NCBI RefSeq assembly: GCF_003957515.1
Contig: NZ_RQXW01000022.1
Coordinates: 1-64,000, forward strand
Direction: 5' to 3'
Origin: Amphritea opalescens
GTDB taxonomy: Bacteria > Pseudomonadota > Gammaproteobacteria > Pseudomonadales > Balneatricaceae
Length of the DNA: 64,000 nt
Notes under the pieces: model-generated
Told to the model about the DNA's origin: nothing
The model's input: only the letters and a program-made list of their open reading frames with translations
The model's database searches: none
Position numbers and translations under genes: made by a program
Part shown: in pieces, positions 1 to 7,084 of the stretch
Layout of the letters: the number at the start of each line of letters is the position of its first letter
Numbering within the stretch: the first letter of the stretch is position 1

Positions 1-230
1 TTCGGTCAACTGTTGATATGTCATAGTGATACACTTTGTCTTTGGCGAGAAGAAGCGTACCACGGTCAGCAGTTGACCACCTCTCCACCTTTAGCAAAAA
101 GTGTCGCACTTATTATATGAATCCCCGTGGTTCTAAAGTTTCTGAAATAATGGAGGAGCCAAAAATAGCGGGCGCTACTTAAACAGCAGCAGATAACGGA
201 CTTCTGGAAACCTATTTGGACGGGGAAAAT
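1..230. other. left-edge stretch, no gene recognised
   Basis: No recognisable gene lies here. The plus frame starting at base 1 is open to a TGA at 118-120 (39 codons), which could be the tail of a gene cut by the window edge, but I recognise no family in it and that length is not surprising by chance. A spaced inverted repeat is present: GGTCAACTGTTGA at 4-16 against TCAGCAGTTGACC at 66-78 (12 of 13 pairs). The rest, up to the yicC terminator, shows nothing I can name. Confidence 0.3.
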
Positions 231-280
231 AAAAAAGCCCTGTATTTTCAATGTTCTTCACAAGGTAATACAGGACTTTA
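231..280 (-). terminator. rho-independent terminator of yicC
   Basis: AAAGCCCTGTATT (234-246) pairs with AATACAGGACTTT (267-279) with one mismatch. Read on the minus strand the stem is followed by six T (A run at 231-236). It lies just beyond the yicC stop. There is no T run on the plus side, so it acts only for yicC. Confidence 0.8.
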
Positions 281-316
281 CAACATTCTTGGACGGGTAG
301 CTTTTTATCTAAGAAT

Positions 317-1180
317 CTATTCGATGTTTTGTATTTGCTCTCTCATCTGCTCGATTAAAACCTTAAGCTCCACGGCGCTTTGCGTGGTGTCGGTGACGAT
401 AGATTTGGATGATAGGGTGTTGGCTTCGCGGTTGAGTTCCTGCATCAGGAAGTCTAGGCGACGGCCGATGGGGCCTTTGGATTTGAGGACACGCTTAACT
501 TCTTGGACGTGAGTATTGAGGCGATCCATCTCTTCGTCGACATCGGCTTTTTGTGCGAGGATCACCATCTCTTGTTCTACGCGGGCTTGATCGAGGTCTG
601 CTTTAAACTCTTCTAGCCGAGCCTTGAGGTTGTCGCGTTGGGCTTGCAGGATACCCGGTAGTTTACTGCGCACATCGCCGACGATATCGCTGATGGTGTC
701 CAGGCGTTGATCGATCAGGGCGGCGAGTTCGACGCCTTCACGGCCACGGCTTTCGATGAGTTCATCGAGGGCGGTATGGAAGAGTGTGAGCGCCGCTTTT
801 TTTACGGCATCCATATCGAGGCTGGTATCTTTTAATACGCCGGGCCAGCGGAGCAGGTCCATGGTGTCGATTGGCTTTGAAACCTGCAGTAGGTTTTCCA
901 TTTGCTGTGCGGCGTCTAGCAGTTCGCGAGCAAAGGTTTCGTTGATGGTTAAGGTTTGGGATTGGGCCTCAGGGACAAACCGCAGAGTGCATTCGACTTT
1001 TCCGCGACTGAGTTTTTTACGTAGGGCTTCCCGTAATGGGCCTTCGATATCACGTAGGCTGTCCGGTAGTCGCAGGTGGGGTTCGAGATAGCGGTGATTG
1101 ACGGAACGGACTTCCCAGATCAGGCTGCCCCATTCATGTTGCGCTTCTTGGCGGGCAAAAGCGGTCATGCTGCGTGTCAT
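317..1180 (-). CDS. yicC: YicC family endoribonuclease
   Basis: A 287-residue cytoplasmic protein, the same length as E. coli YicC, with the family's characteristic start MTRSMTAFARQE and the conserved RSVNHRYLE and SRGKVECTLRF stretches in the N-terminal half. The C-terminal half is the charged, helical DUF1732 region (KSKGPIGRRLDFLMQELNRE). YicC proteins are reported to be endoribonucleases that affect small-RNA stability. The gene is divergent from rph, as in E. coli and Pseudomonas, with 137 bp between the starts, so regulatory sequence is probably shared. The first ATG matches the start of homologues. Confidence 0.95.
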   Translation of the reverse strand: MTRSMTAFARQEAQHEWGSLIWEVRSVNHRYLEPHLRLPDSLRDIEGPLREALRKKLSRGKVECTLRFVPEAQSQTLTINETFARELLDAAQQMENLLQVSKPIDTMDLLRWPGVLKDTSLDMDAVKKAALTLFHTALDELIESRGREGVELAALIDQRLDTISDIVGDVRSKLPGILQAQRDNLKARLEEFKADLDQARVEQEMVILAQKADVDEEMDRLNTHVQEVKRVLKSKGPIGRRLDFLMQELNREANTLSSKSIVTDTTQSAVELKVLIEQMREQIQNIE

Positions 1181-1317
1181 ATTCTCTGTTCTCGTTTAGA
1201 ATGCAGGTTTCGTTGTCGACGTTTAACCGGTGTCGGCGGATTTACGTTTTATTCTAACAGCCCTCGATCGCTTCCTCTATGCGTTCGGTCGGGGTTCCGA
1301 ACAGGATCCTTAAGTTC

Positions 1318-2085
1318 ATGAGTTCAACAATTTCAGATCAGTTGCAAAATCTTGGCGTCACGACGTTTCGTCCGAGCAATCGTGAGGCGGATCAGATGCG
1401 TGAAGTCCGTATCACTCGTCATTTCACCAAGCATGCAGAGGGTTCCGTGCTGGTGGAGTTTGGTGATACCAAAGTGATCTGCACCGCGTCTGTTGAGCGG
1501 GGCGTGCCGCGCTTCCTTCGTGGCTCAGGTTCTGGTTGGGTTACAGCGGAATACGGCATGTTGCCACGCGCCACCGGTAGCCGTAATGGTCGGGAAGCGG
1601 CAAGAGGCCAGCAGGGCGGTCGTACCGTGGAGATTCAGCGTTTGATCGGTCGTTCTTTACGGGCCTGTATGGATCTGAAAAAACTGGGTGAGAATACCAT
1701 TACGATCGACTGTGATGTGATTCAGGCCGACGGTGGCACACGTACAGCTTCTATTACCGGCGCCTACGTGGCCTTGCGGGATGCGATTAGCTTCCTGAAA
1801 AAAGATAAGCACGGTGCCATGAAGGGTGATCCGGTTAAGTGTGGCTTAGCGGCTATTTCGGTAGGTATCTATAACGGCAAGCCGGTGCTGGATTTGGATT
1901 ATGCTGAAGATTCATCGGCGGAAACCGATATGAATGTGATCATGACCAGCAAAGGTGGCTTTGTAGAGGTGCAGGGCACCGCTGAAGGCGAGCCTTACTC
2001 TCAGGATGAGCTGAATGCCATGCTGGAACTGGCGAAGAAGGGTATCTCTGAATTGTGCGAGATGCAGGAAAAAGCCTTAGCCTGA
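1318..2085 (+). CDS. rph: ribonuclease PH
   Basis: Ribonuclease PH, the phosphorolytic 3'-5' exoribonuclease that trims tRNA 3' ends. From residue 17 on it matches the family closely: [70 protein letters not shown] and [12 protein letters not shown] are all present. The protein is 255 aa, longer than the usual 238-240, because the position of the usual initiator Met (before RPSNR) is Phe and the nearest upstream ATG is at 1318. AGGA at 1303-1306 could be its ribosome site, 11 nt away, which is rather far. An ATG further upstream (1279) is possible but less likely. A TTG inside the extension is also possible. Divergent from yicC and convergent with crc. Confidence 0.95.
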   Translation: MSSTISDQLQNLGVTTFRPSNREADQMREVRITRHFTKHAEGSVLVEFGDTKVICTASVERGVPRFLRGSGSGWVTAEYGMLPRATGSRNGREAARGQQGGRTVEIQRLIGRSLRACMDLKKLGENTITIDCDVIQADGGTRTASITGAYVALRDAISFLKKDKHGAMKGDPVKCGLAAISVGIYNGKPVLDLDYAEDSSAETDMNVIMTSKGGFVEVQGTAEGEPYSQDELNAMLELAKKGISELCEMQEKALA

Positions 2086-2099
2086 GTCGGTTAGGGTGT

Positions 2100-2127
2100 A
2101 AAAAAGGGAGCCTCGGCTCCCTTTTTT
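2100..2127. terminator. bidirectional terminator rph/crc
   Basis: GGGAGCC-TC-GGCTCCC hairpin flanked by six A on the left and six T on the right, between the convergent rph and crc genes, so it can stop transcription from both sides. Confidence 0.9.
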
Positions 2128-2160
2128 GATGATCGCTGTCGCGTCTAAGAGGAATAGACT

Positions 2161-2928
2161 TCAGAGATCGTAATCAATAATCAGCGGTGCGTGGGCAGAA
2201 AAAACCTGTCCCCGATAGATGGAGGCTGATTTGATCGTTTTGCGCAGATTGGCTGTGGTGATCTGATAATCTAGGCGAGCACCTTCATTGAGCTCACGGG
2301 CCTTGTTGTAGTCCGGCCACCAAGTATGTTGCTGATCAACGCGATTCACCTGACGGAAGGCATCGACATAACCCATATCACCAAACAGATCTTCTACCCA
2401 TTCGCGCTCTTGCGGCAAAAATCCGGAGACTTTCTGGTTAACATACCAGTTGCTCAGATCTTGCGGTTTATGGGCGATCAGTAGCGGGCCACAAAAAATA
2501 AACTCACGACGTTTACGCAGGGTTTTCGTGAAGTGGCCTTTGAGTAGCTGCAGGTATTCCTCTTTAGCCTGCTGTGCTTCTGCACTTTTAAGACCGGAGG
2601 GCACGCTAAAGGAGGCGACGCTGACGTTGTCAAAGTCTGCCTGTATGAAACGTCCGTGGAAATCGCATTGCTCAAAGCCTAGCCCGGTCATGATCGCCTT
2701 AGGCATCACTCGGGTATAGATAGCCACGCCGCTATAACCATCTTCAAATGCATCGAAGAAGTAAGCTTCATAGCCCTCGGGATGATAACGTTTATCATCC
2801 AGTTGGTAGTCTTTGGCACGCAGATCCTGAAGGCATACCACATCAGCATCCTGTTCTACCATCCACTGGAAGAATCCGTTATCTGTAGCCTGCTCAATAC
2901 CCTGAGTATTGAATGTAATGACGCGCAT
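2161..2928 (-). CDS. crc: catabolite repression control protein Crc (ExoIII-like fold)
   Basis: A 255-residue protein with the exonuclease III/APE endonuclease fold that resembles Pseudomonas Crc along its length: CLQDLRAKDYQLDD, YSGVAIYTR, GLGFEQCDFHGRFIQADFD, RRKRREFIFCG-type core and a final SAHAPLIIDYD-like end. The metal-binding pattern of true ExoIII (GDxN) is replaced by CGPLLIAH, so nuclease activity is not expected, as is known for Crc. In Pseudomonas, Crc acts with Hfq to hold down translation of catabolic mRNAs when preferred carbon sources are present; this role is inferred here. The position between rph and pyrE is the Pseudomonas arrangement. Divergent from pyrE. Confidence 0.9.
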   Translation of the reverse strand: MRVITFNTQGIEQATDNGFFQWMVEQDADVVCLQDLRAKDYQLDDKRYHPEGYEAYFFDAFEDGYSGVAIYTRVMPKAIMTGLGFEQCDFHGRFIQADFDNVSVASFSVPSGLKSAEAQQAKEEYLQLLKGHFTKTLRKRREFIFCGPLLIAHKPQDLSNWYVNQKVSGFLPQEREWVEDLFGDMGYVDAFRQVNRVDQQHTWWPDYNKARELNEGARLDYQITTANLRKTIKSASIYRGQVFSAHAPLIIDYDL

Positions 2929-3125
2929 AGCTTATAAACCTGTGAAAAACGCAATTTGTAGCGAAAGGCGCATTGTACTGGGTGTTTAAGGAAATTTAAA
3001 TCTAAAGCACGGACTATTAAGCTCAGGATGGGTAAATCAGGGTTTAACTATTGTTCATAATGGAGGGGCAGGAAGAAACCCTGTATCATACGGCCACTTT
3101 TTAAACAGTGTTGCGGAGAGCCCAC

Positions 3126-3767
3126 ATGCAGGATTATCAGAGAGAGTTTATCGAGTTCGCGATAGATAAAGAGGTGTTGCGATTCGGCGAGTTCACCCTG
3201 AAATCGGGCCGTACCAGCCCTTATTTCTTTAATGCGGGTTTGTTTAACAGCGGTGCCGCATTGGCCCGTTTAGGCAAATGCTATGCGGCGGCGATTCAGC
3301 AATCGGGTATCGAATATGATGTCATGTTGGGGCCTGCTTACAAAGGGATTCCTCTTGCTGCAGCAACCTGCGTTGCCTTGGCGACTGAGTTTGGTCAGGA
3401 CGTTCCCTATGTGTTTAACCGTAAAGAAGCCAAGACACACGGCGAAGGCGGCAACCTGGTGGGCGCACCATTAGAAGGCCGAGTATTGATCATTGATGAT
3501 GTGATCACGGCGGGCACGGCGATTCGTGAGGTGATGGATATTATTGCACAGGCTGGCGCGACACCCGCCGGTACGGTGATCGCACTGAATCGCCAAGAAA
3601 AGGGCAAAGGCGAGTTATCGGCTATTCAGGAAGTCGAGCGTGATTATAATATGCCGGTTGCCAGCATTGTCTCGTTAACCGACCTGCTAACCTACCTCGA
3701 TGAGAAGGGTGGCATGGATGAGCAGATAGCGGCTATTTCAGCATATCGGGCTCAATACGGCATCTGA
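3126..3767 (+). CDS. pyrE: orotate phosphoribosyltransferase
   Basis: Converts orotate and PRPP to orotidine 5'-phosphate in pyrimidine synthesis. With the ATG at 3126 the product is 213 aa, exactly the E. coli length, and begins [12 protein letters not shown] like its homologues; GGAGAG at 3115-3120 is a good ribosome site for it, so the upstream ATG at 3108 is rejected. Visible motifs are [46 protein letters not shown] and the PRPP-binding loop [14 protein letters not shown]. Divergent from crc, followed by the tRNA-Phe promoter. Confidence 0.97.
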   Translation: MQDYQREFIEFAIDKEVLRFGEFTLKSGRTSPYFFNAGLFNSGAALARLGKCYAAAIQQSGIEYDVMLGPAYKGIPLAAATCVALATEFGQDVPYVFNRKEAKTHGEGGNLVGAPLEGRVLIIDDVITAGTAIREVMDIIAQAGATPAGTVIALNRQEKGKGELSAIQEVERDYNMPVASIVSLTDLLTYLDEKGGMDEQIAAISAYRAQYGI

Positions 3768-3821
3768 TCGGTTACTGATTGATCAATAACGTAATATTTT
3801 TAAGGTGAGCGAGCAATTCGG

Positions 3822-3850
3822 TTGATTTTTCCTGCTTGGCCGTGTTTAAT
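3822..3850 (+). promoter_or_regulatory. sigma-70 promoter for tRNA-Phe
   Basis: TTGATT (3822-3827), a 17-bp spacer and TTTAAT (3845-3850), followed by a GC-containing discriminator (ACGCCTC). Transcription would start about 9 nt before the tRNA. Confidence 0.65.
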
Positions 3851-3865
3851 ACGCCTCTCTTGTGT

Positions 3866-3941
3866 GCCCGGATAGCTCAGTCGGTAGAGCAGAGGATTGA
3901 AAATCCTCGTGTCCTTGGTTCGATTCCGAGTCCGGGCACCA
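3866..3941 (+). tRNA. tRNA-Phe (anticodon GAA)
   Basis: 76 nt including an encoded CCA. The acceptor stem GCCCGGA/TCCGGGC is perfect; the D arm contains AGCTCAGTCGGTAGAGC; the anticodon GAA is at 3899-3901 inside the stem GAGGATTGAAAATCCTC; the T arm is CTTGG-TTCGATT-CCGAG. Discriminator A at 3938. The gene is followed by three tandem repeats carrying degenerate copies of its 3' end. Confidence 0.98.
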
Positions 3942-3952
3942 TTTATACTTTT

Positions 3953-3982
3953 AAGCCTTGCAGTCAAATGCAGGGCTTTTTT
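3953..3982 (+). terminator. terminator of tRNA-Phe, repeat unit 1
   Basis: GCCTTGCA (3955-3962) pairs with TGCAGGGC (3969-3976) around a GTCAAA loop with one G-T pair, followed by six T. Confidence 0.9.
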
Positions 3983-4126
3983 GTGTCTGGAGTATGGCAG
4001 CTCGGAACGCGAACCAAGTTCGATTATTCGTCGCTGCGCTCCTCTCCCTTCGGGCCATCGTCAAAAAGCGACGATGTTGTTATGGCCTACGGCCATCACT
4101 CCGAGTTGGGCACCATTTATACTTTT

Positions 4127-4156
4127 AAGCCTTGCAGTCAAATGCAGGGCTTTTTT
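4127..4156 (+). terminator. terminator copy, repeat unit 2
   Basis: An identical copy of the hairpin and T run behind the tRNA, 174 bp further on. Confidence 0.85.
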
Positions 4157-4287
4157 GTGTCTAAAAGAATCGAACCGGTTCGATTATTCGTCGCTACGCT
4201 CCTCACCCTTCGGGCCATCGTCAAAAAACGACGATGCTGTTATGGCCTGCGGGCATCGCTCGGAGTCCGGGCTCCATTTATGCTTTT

Positions 4288-4317
4288 AAGCCTTGCAGTT
4301 AAATGCAGGGCTTTTTT
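4288..4317 (+). terminator. terminator copy, repeat unit 3
   Basis: Same hairpin with GTTAAA as loop instead of GTCAAA, followed by six T. Confidence 0.85.
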
Positions 4318-4449
4318 GCGTCTGGAGTATGGCCACTCGGAACGCGAACCAAGTTCGATTATTCGTCGCTGCGCTCCTCACCCTTCGGGTCGCTCTCAAA
4401 GAGCGACGGTGTTGTTATGGCCTGCGTCCATCTTTGTACCGGAGCACCA

Positions 4450-4792
4450 TTGGCTTTAAACCGTGCCATAAGTCGTATTTTGGGTGATTTAAGGTTGACT
4501 CCACAAAGGGATCTAGTCTTTGTTGTATACAATATACGGCAATTATTGTGTTAACTTTCGCACTAAAAGTAACCGTTTTTGCAGAATATCTGAGGGCAGT
4601 GCCTTGTGATGAGGCATGCTGTTTTTCCCGTAAACGCTAGTTTGAATATTTTTTATCCTATTTAAGGTGATGTTTTAAAACGCTATCTGCCATTTGTTAT
4701 TTATTTTCTGACCACTTGGCCAGCTTTTTGCTCAAGTAGTAAGTAAAGGGTCTTGTTGGACAGCCCGAAAATTAAATAATGAAAAGAATGGG
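4450..4792. other. intergenic region upstream of the purine uptake genes
   Basis: AT-rich stretch without a gene between the tRNA repeats and the Tsx-like gene. Besides the palindrome at 4523-4532 I see no clear terminator, promoter or RNA element. It should hold the promoter of the 4793 gene. Confidence 0.5.
4523..4532. promoter_or_regulatory. TTGTATACAA palindrome, possible GntR-type operator
   Basis: A perfect 10-bp palindrome followed by a further ATATAC. Short symmetric sites built on TTGTATAC are typical of GntR/FadR-type repressors. It lies about 260 bp upstream of the Tsx-like gene, the only gene in that direction. No regulator gene is adjacent, so the assignment is an inference. Confidence 0.3.
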
Positions 4793-5521
4793 ATGATGAT
4801 CACTATGAAACGCAAACTCGCACTGGCCGCTCTGTCTGTAAGCGCTTTAATCGCTACACCCGCCTCCGCTGAAATGCTCTGGACCAATACCAGCCTGAGC
4901 TACTTGAAAGGGGATGATTATAAGTTCACGCCCACCGGCAATATGGATGTTGTCACACTGGAAAATGCCACCGGTCATAACTGGGGTGATACCTTTCTGT
5001 TTATTGACCGCACCATGCCGGAAGATGGTGATAGCAGTTTCTATGGAGAGTTCTCCCCACGCTTAAGCTTGAGTTATGCCACCGGTAATGACCTCTCTTT
5101 TGGATTTGTTAAAGATGTCTATCTGGCGGGTACTTGGGAAGCCGGTGATGGTTTTGATAATCAACTTTACGGTGTGAGCGTTAACTTGGATGTGCCTGGG
5201 TTTAGATATTTCACCGCCAGTGTATACAAGGCTAATAACGAGTTTGCGGATAATGATGAGCAGTTAACACTGACATGGGCTTATCCCATCGAAGCGGGCA
5301 GCCAAGAGTTCCTGATCGATGGTTTCCTTGATTGGAGTTCGAGCAGCGACACCAATGAATCCGAGATGAACTTCACGCCGCAGTTGAAATGGAATGTCGG
5401 TAAAAATATGGGGCTGACATCGCCGCTGTATGTGGGTATTGAGTATGCCTATTGGAACAATAAATACGGCAGCACCATTGATGAACGCAACGCATCATTA
5501 TTGTTGAAATGGCATTTTTGA
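4793..5521 (+). CDS. Tsx/OmpK-type nucleoside-specific outer membrane channel
   Basis: A 242-aa outer membrane beta-barrel with a signal peptide over about residues 1-26 (ending PASA before EMLW), many alternating-residue strands and a C-terminal Phe (LLLKWHF), which is the usual outer-membrane targeting end. Length and motifs (WGDTFLFIDR, GEFSPRLSLSY) fit the Tsx/OmpK channel family, which lets nucleosides and deoxynucleosides through. A second ATG at 4805 also gives a complete signal peptide; neither start has a clear ribosome site. The purine permease follows 55 bp later, so the pair would carry purines across both membranes. Confidence 0.85.
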   Translation: MMITMKRKLALAALSVSALIATPASAEMLWTNTSLSYLKGDDYKFTPTGNMDVVTLENATGHNWGDTFLFIDRTMPEDGDSSFYGEFSPRLSLSYATGNDLSFGFVKDVYLAGTWEAGDGFDNQLYGVSVNLDVPGFRYFTASVYKANNEFADNDEQLTLTWAYPIEAGSQEFLIDGFLDWSSSSDTNESEMNFTPQLKWNVGKNMGLTSPLYVGIEYAYWNNKYGSTIDERNASLLLKWHF

Positions 5522-5539
5522 TCGTTCACTTGCTTGAAT

Positions 5540-5558
5540 GCGGGGTGTCGTGCCCCGC
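5540..5558 (+). promoter_or_regulatory. intercistronic hairpin
   Basis: GCGGGG and CCCCGC pair around a 7-nt loop between the channel and the permease genes. There is no T run, so it may slow RNA decay or cause partial termination rather than act as a full terminator. Confidence 0.5.
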
Positions 5559-5563
5559 TACTC

Positions 5564-5578
5564 ATAAGGAGTCCTTAT
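5564..5578 (+). promoter_or_regulatory. palindrome enclosing the permease ribosome site
   Basis: ATAAGGAGTCCTTAT is symmetric about its central G and contains both the AAGGAG ribosome site and the first two bases of the ATG at 5577. In RNA a 5-bp stem (AUAAG/CUUAU) with a GAGUC loop could cover the start site. Confidence 0.45.
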
Positions 5579-6974
5579 GTCGTCACAAAATACGAACGAC
5601 CTGATCTATTCGCTGAATGCTAAGCCCGGTGCTGTAGAGTCCGGTTTTGCCGCACTACAGCATGTATTGGCTAGCTTTATTGGTATCATCACTCCCACGT
5701 TGATTATTGGTGGCGTACTGGGGTTGGGTGAGCATGTCCCCTACCTGATCAGCATGGCGTTGATGGTATCCGGTGTGGGTACGATTATTCAGGCCCGTCG
5801 TCCCTTGGGTATGGGGGCGGGGATGATCTGCGTGCAGGGCACCAGCTTTGCTTTTCTTAGCTCGGTGTTGGCGGCAGGTTTTATTGCCAAAGGGCAGGGC
5901 GGAGGCCCAGAAGAGATGCTGTCCCTGATTTTTGGGGTCTGTATGCTCGGCGCCTTTATTGAGATCTTCCTGAGCCAGTTTATTCATAAGCTCAAGCGTG
6001 TTATTACCCCGTTGGTAACTGGCATTGTGATTACCATTATCGGTGCCAGCCTGATTAAAGTAGGCATGACCGACCTAGCCGGTGGCTTTAAGGCGAAAGA
6101 CTTTGGTGATCCTGCCAATCTCATGCTGGGCGGTGTCGTGCTGATCAGTATTATTGCCCTGAACCGTTCTAGCAATAGCTGGATTCGTCTGTCGTCGATC
6201 GTGTTAGGGCTAGTGATCGGGATGGTGATTGCTGGGTTTATGGGGAAGATCAGTTTTGCCAACCTGAGCAGCTTGCCGGTTATCAGTATTCCTGTGCCGT
6301 TTAAATATGGTTTCTCGTTTGATTGGAGCGCTTTTCTGCCGATCGCGATGATCTATCTGATTACGGCTATTGAATCCACTGGCGACATTACCGCTAACTG
6401 TATGGTGTCGAAACAGCCTATTAAAGGGGATGAGTATATTGCTCGCGTTCGTGGCGGCGTCTTTGCCGACGGTTTTAACTCGCTATTGGCAGCGGTGTTT
6501 AACACCTTTCCTAATACCACGTTTAGCCAAAATAACGGCGTGATCCAGTTGACCGGCGTGGCGAGTCGCCATATTGCACTGTATATCGGAGCTATCCTGA
6601 TCTTATTGGGGTTGTTCCCGATGATCGGTGGCATTCTGCAGCAGATACCTAAGCCGGTACTCGGTGGCGCAACGCTGGTGATGTTTGGCACGGTGGCCGC
6701 CGCTGGCATTAAGATTATTGCATCGGAGCATCTCGATCGCCGTAAGCTGCTGATTATGGCCGTGGCGTTTGGTATGGGGCTGGGTGTTAGCATGACACCG
6801 GGGCTGCTGGATCAGCTACCGAAGATGGTACAGAGTGTATTTGGTTCTCCTATTACCACCGGTGGTATGGCAGCTATTATTCTTAGCCTACTTTTACCGG
6901 AGGAATTGGGTGAAAGTGACAGCGTTGCTGACGAAACCACTGTCAGTGATTTGAGTGCTGTGCAGGCGGATTAA
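5577..6974 (+). CDS. NCS2 family purine (xanthine/urate) permease
   Basis: A 465-aa inner membrane protein with about 12-14 membrane spans, of the nucleobase:cation symporter-2 family. It resembles the E. coli xanthine permeases XanP/XanQ: LQHVLASFIGIITPTLI in span 1 with the conserved His, CVQGTSFAFL, ITAIESTGDITANC with the key Glu, and the signature QNNGVIQLTGVASR. Substrate is probably xanthine or urate; uracil carriers of this family look different in these motifs. The ATG has a strong AAGGAG site 5 nt upstream. Probably one operon with the upstream outer membrane channel. Confidence 0.9.
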   Translation: MSSQNTNDLIYSLNAKPGAVESGFAALQHVLASFIGIITPTLIIGGVLGLGEHVPYLISMALMVSGVGTIIQARRPLGMGAGMICVQGTSFAFLSSVLAAGFIAKGQGGGPEEMLSLIFGVCMLGAFIEIFLSQFIHKLKRVITPLVTGIVITIIGASLIKVGMTDLAGGFKAKDFGDPANLMLGGVVLISIIALNRSSNSWIRLSSIVLGLVIGMVIAGFMGKISFANLSSLPVISIPVPFKYGFSFDWSAFLPIAMIYLITAIESTGDITANCMVSKQPIKGDEYIARVRGGVFADGFNSLLAAVFNTFPNTTFSQNNGVIQLTGVASRHIALYIGAILILLGLFPMIGGILQQIPKPVLGGATLVMFGTVAAAGIKIIASEHLDRRKLLIMAVAFGMGLGVSMTPGLLDQLPKMVQSVFGSPITTGGMAAIILSLLLPEELGESDSVADETTVSDLSAVQAD

Positions 6975-7025
6975 CTATCGGTTAACTCGATGGAGGTCGT
7001 AAGATATTTGCGTAACCTTGAATAT

Positions 7026-7053
7026 AAAACACCGCGTTGATCGCGGTGTTTTT
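7026..7053 (+). terminator. terminator of the purine permease operon
   Basis: AAAACACCGCG-TTGAT-CGCGGTGTTTTT hairpin with a T run. Flanking A residues on the left mean it can also serve the convergent ggt gene. Confidence 0.85.
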
Positions 7054-7084
7054 GTGTGTGTCGTTTGATCAGCGTGTGCGGTTG

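Larger units (their letters stand above)
3928..4449 (+). repeat. tandem repeats of the tRNA-Phe 3' end plus terminator
   Basis: The sequence GAGTCCGGGCACCA that ends the tRNA recurs in degenerate form at the end of each of three units, with CCA at 3939, 4113, 4274 and 4447, giving spacings of 174, 161 and 173 bp. Each unit reads in order: TTTATACTTTTAA, a terminator hairpin, a stretch ending in GTTCGATTATTCGTCGC that starts like the T-loop (TTCGATT), CTCCTCACCCTTCGGG, a hairpin (4056-4076, 4216-4236, 4389-4407), GTTATGGCCT and then the tRNA-like end. The last copy breaks off after CCA at 4449. Long frames that read through here have repeats out of phase (161 and 173 are not multiples of 3), so coding is unlikely. 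The plan resembles the rtT repeats behind tyrT in E. coli. Confidence 0.9.

Noticed and set aside
2161..2928. Active exodeoxyribonuclease III
   Set aside because: The catalytic GDxN region is replaced by CGPLLIAH and the gene context is that of crc.
3836..4459. Long overlapping frames (up to 207 codons) across tRNA-Phe and the repeats
   Set aside because: They run through the tRNA and three terminators, and repeat spacings of 161 and 173 bp put the copies out of frame.
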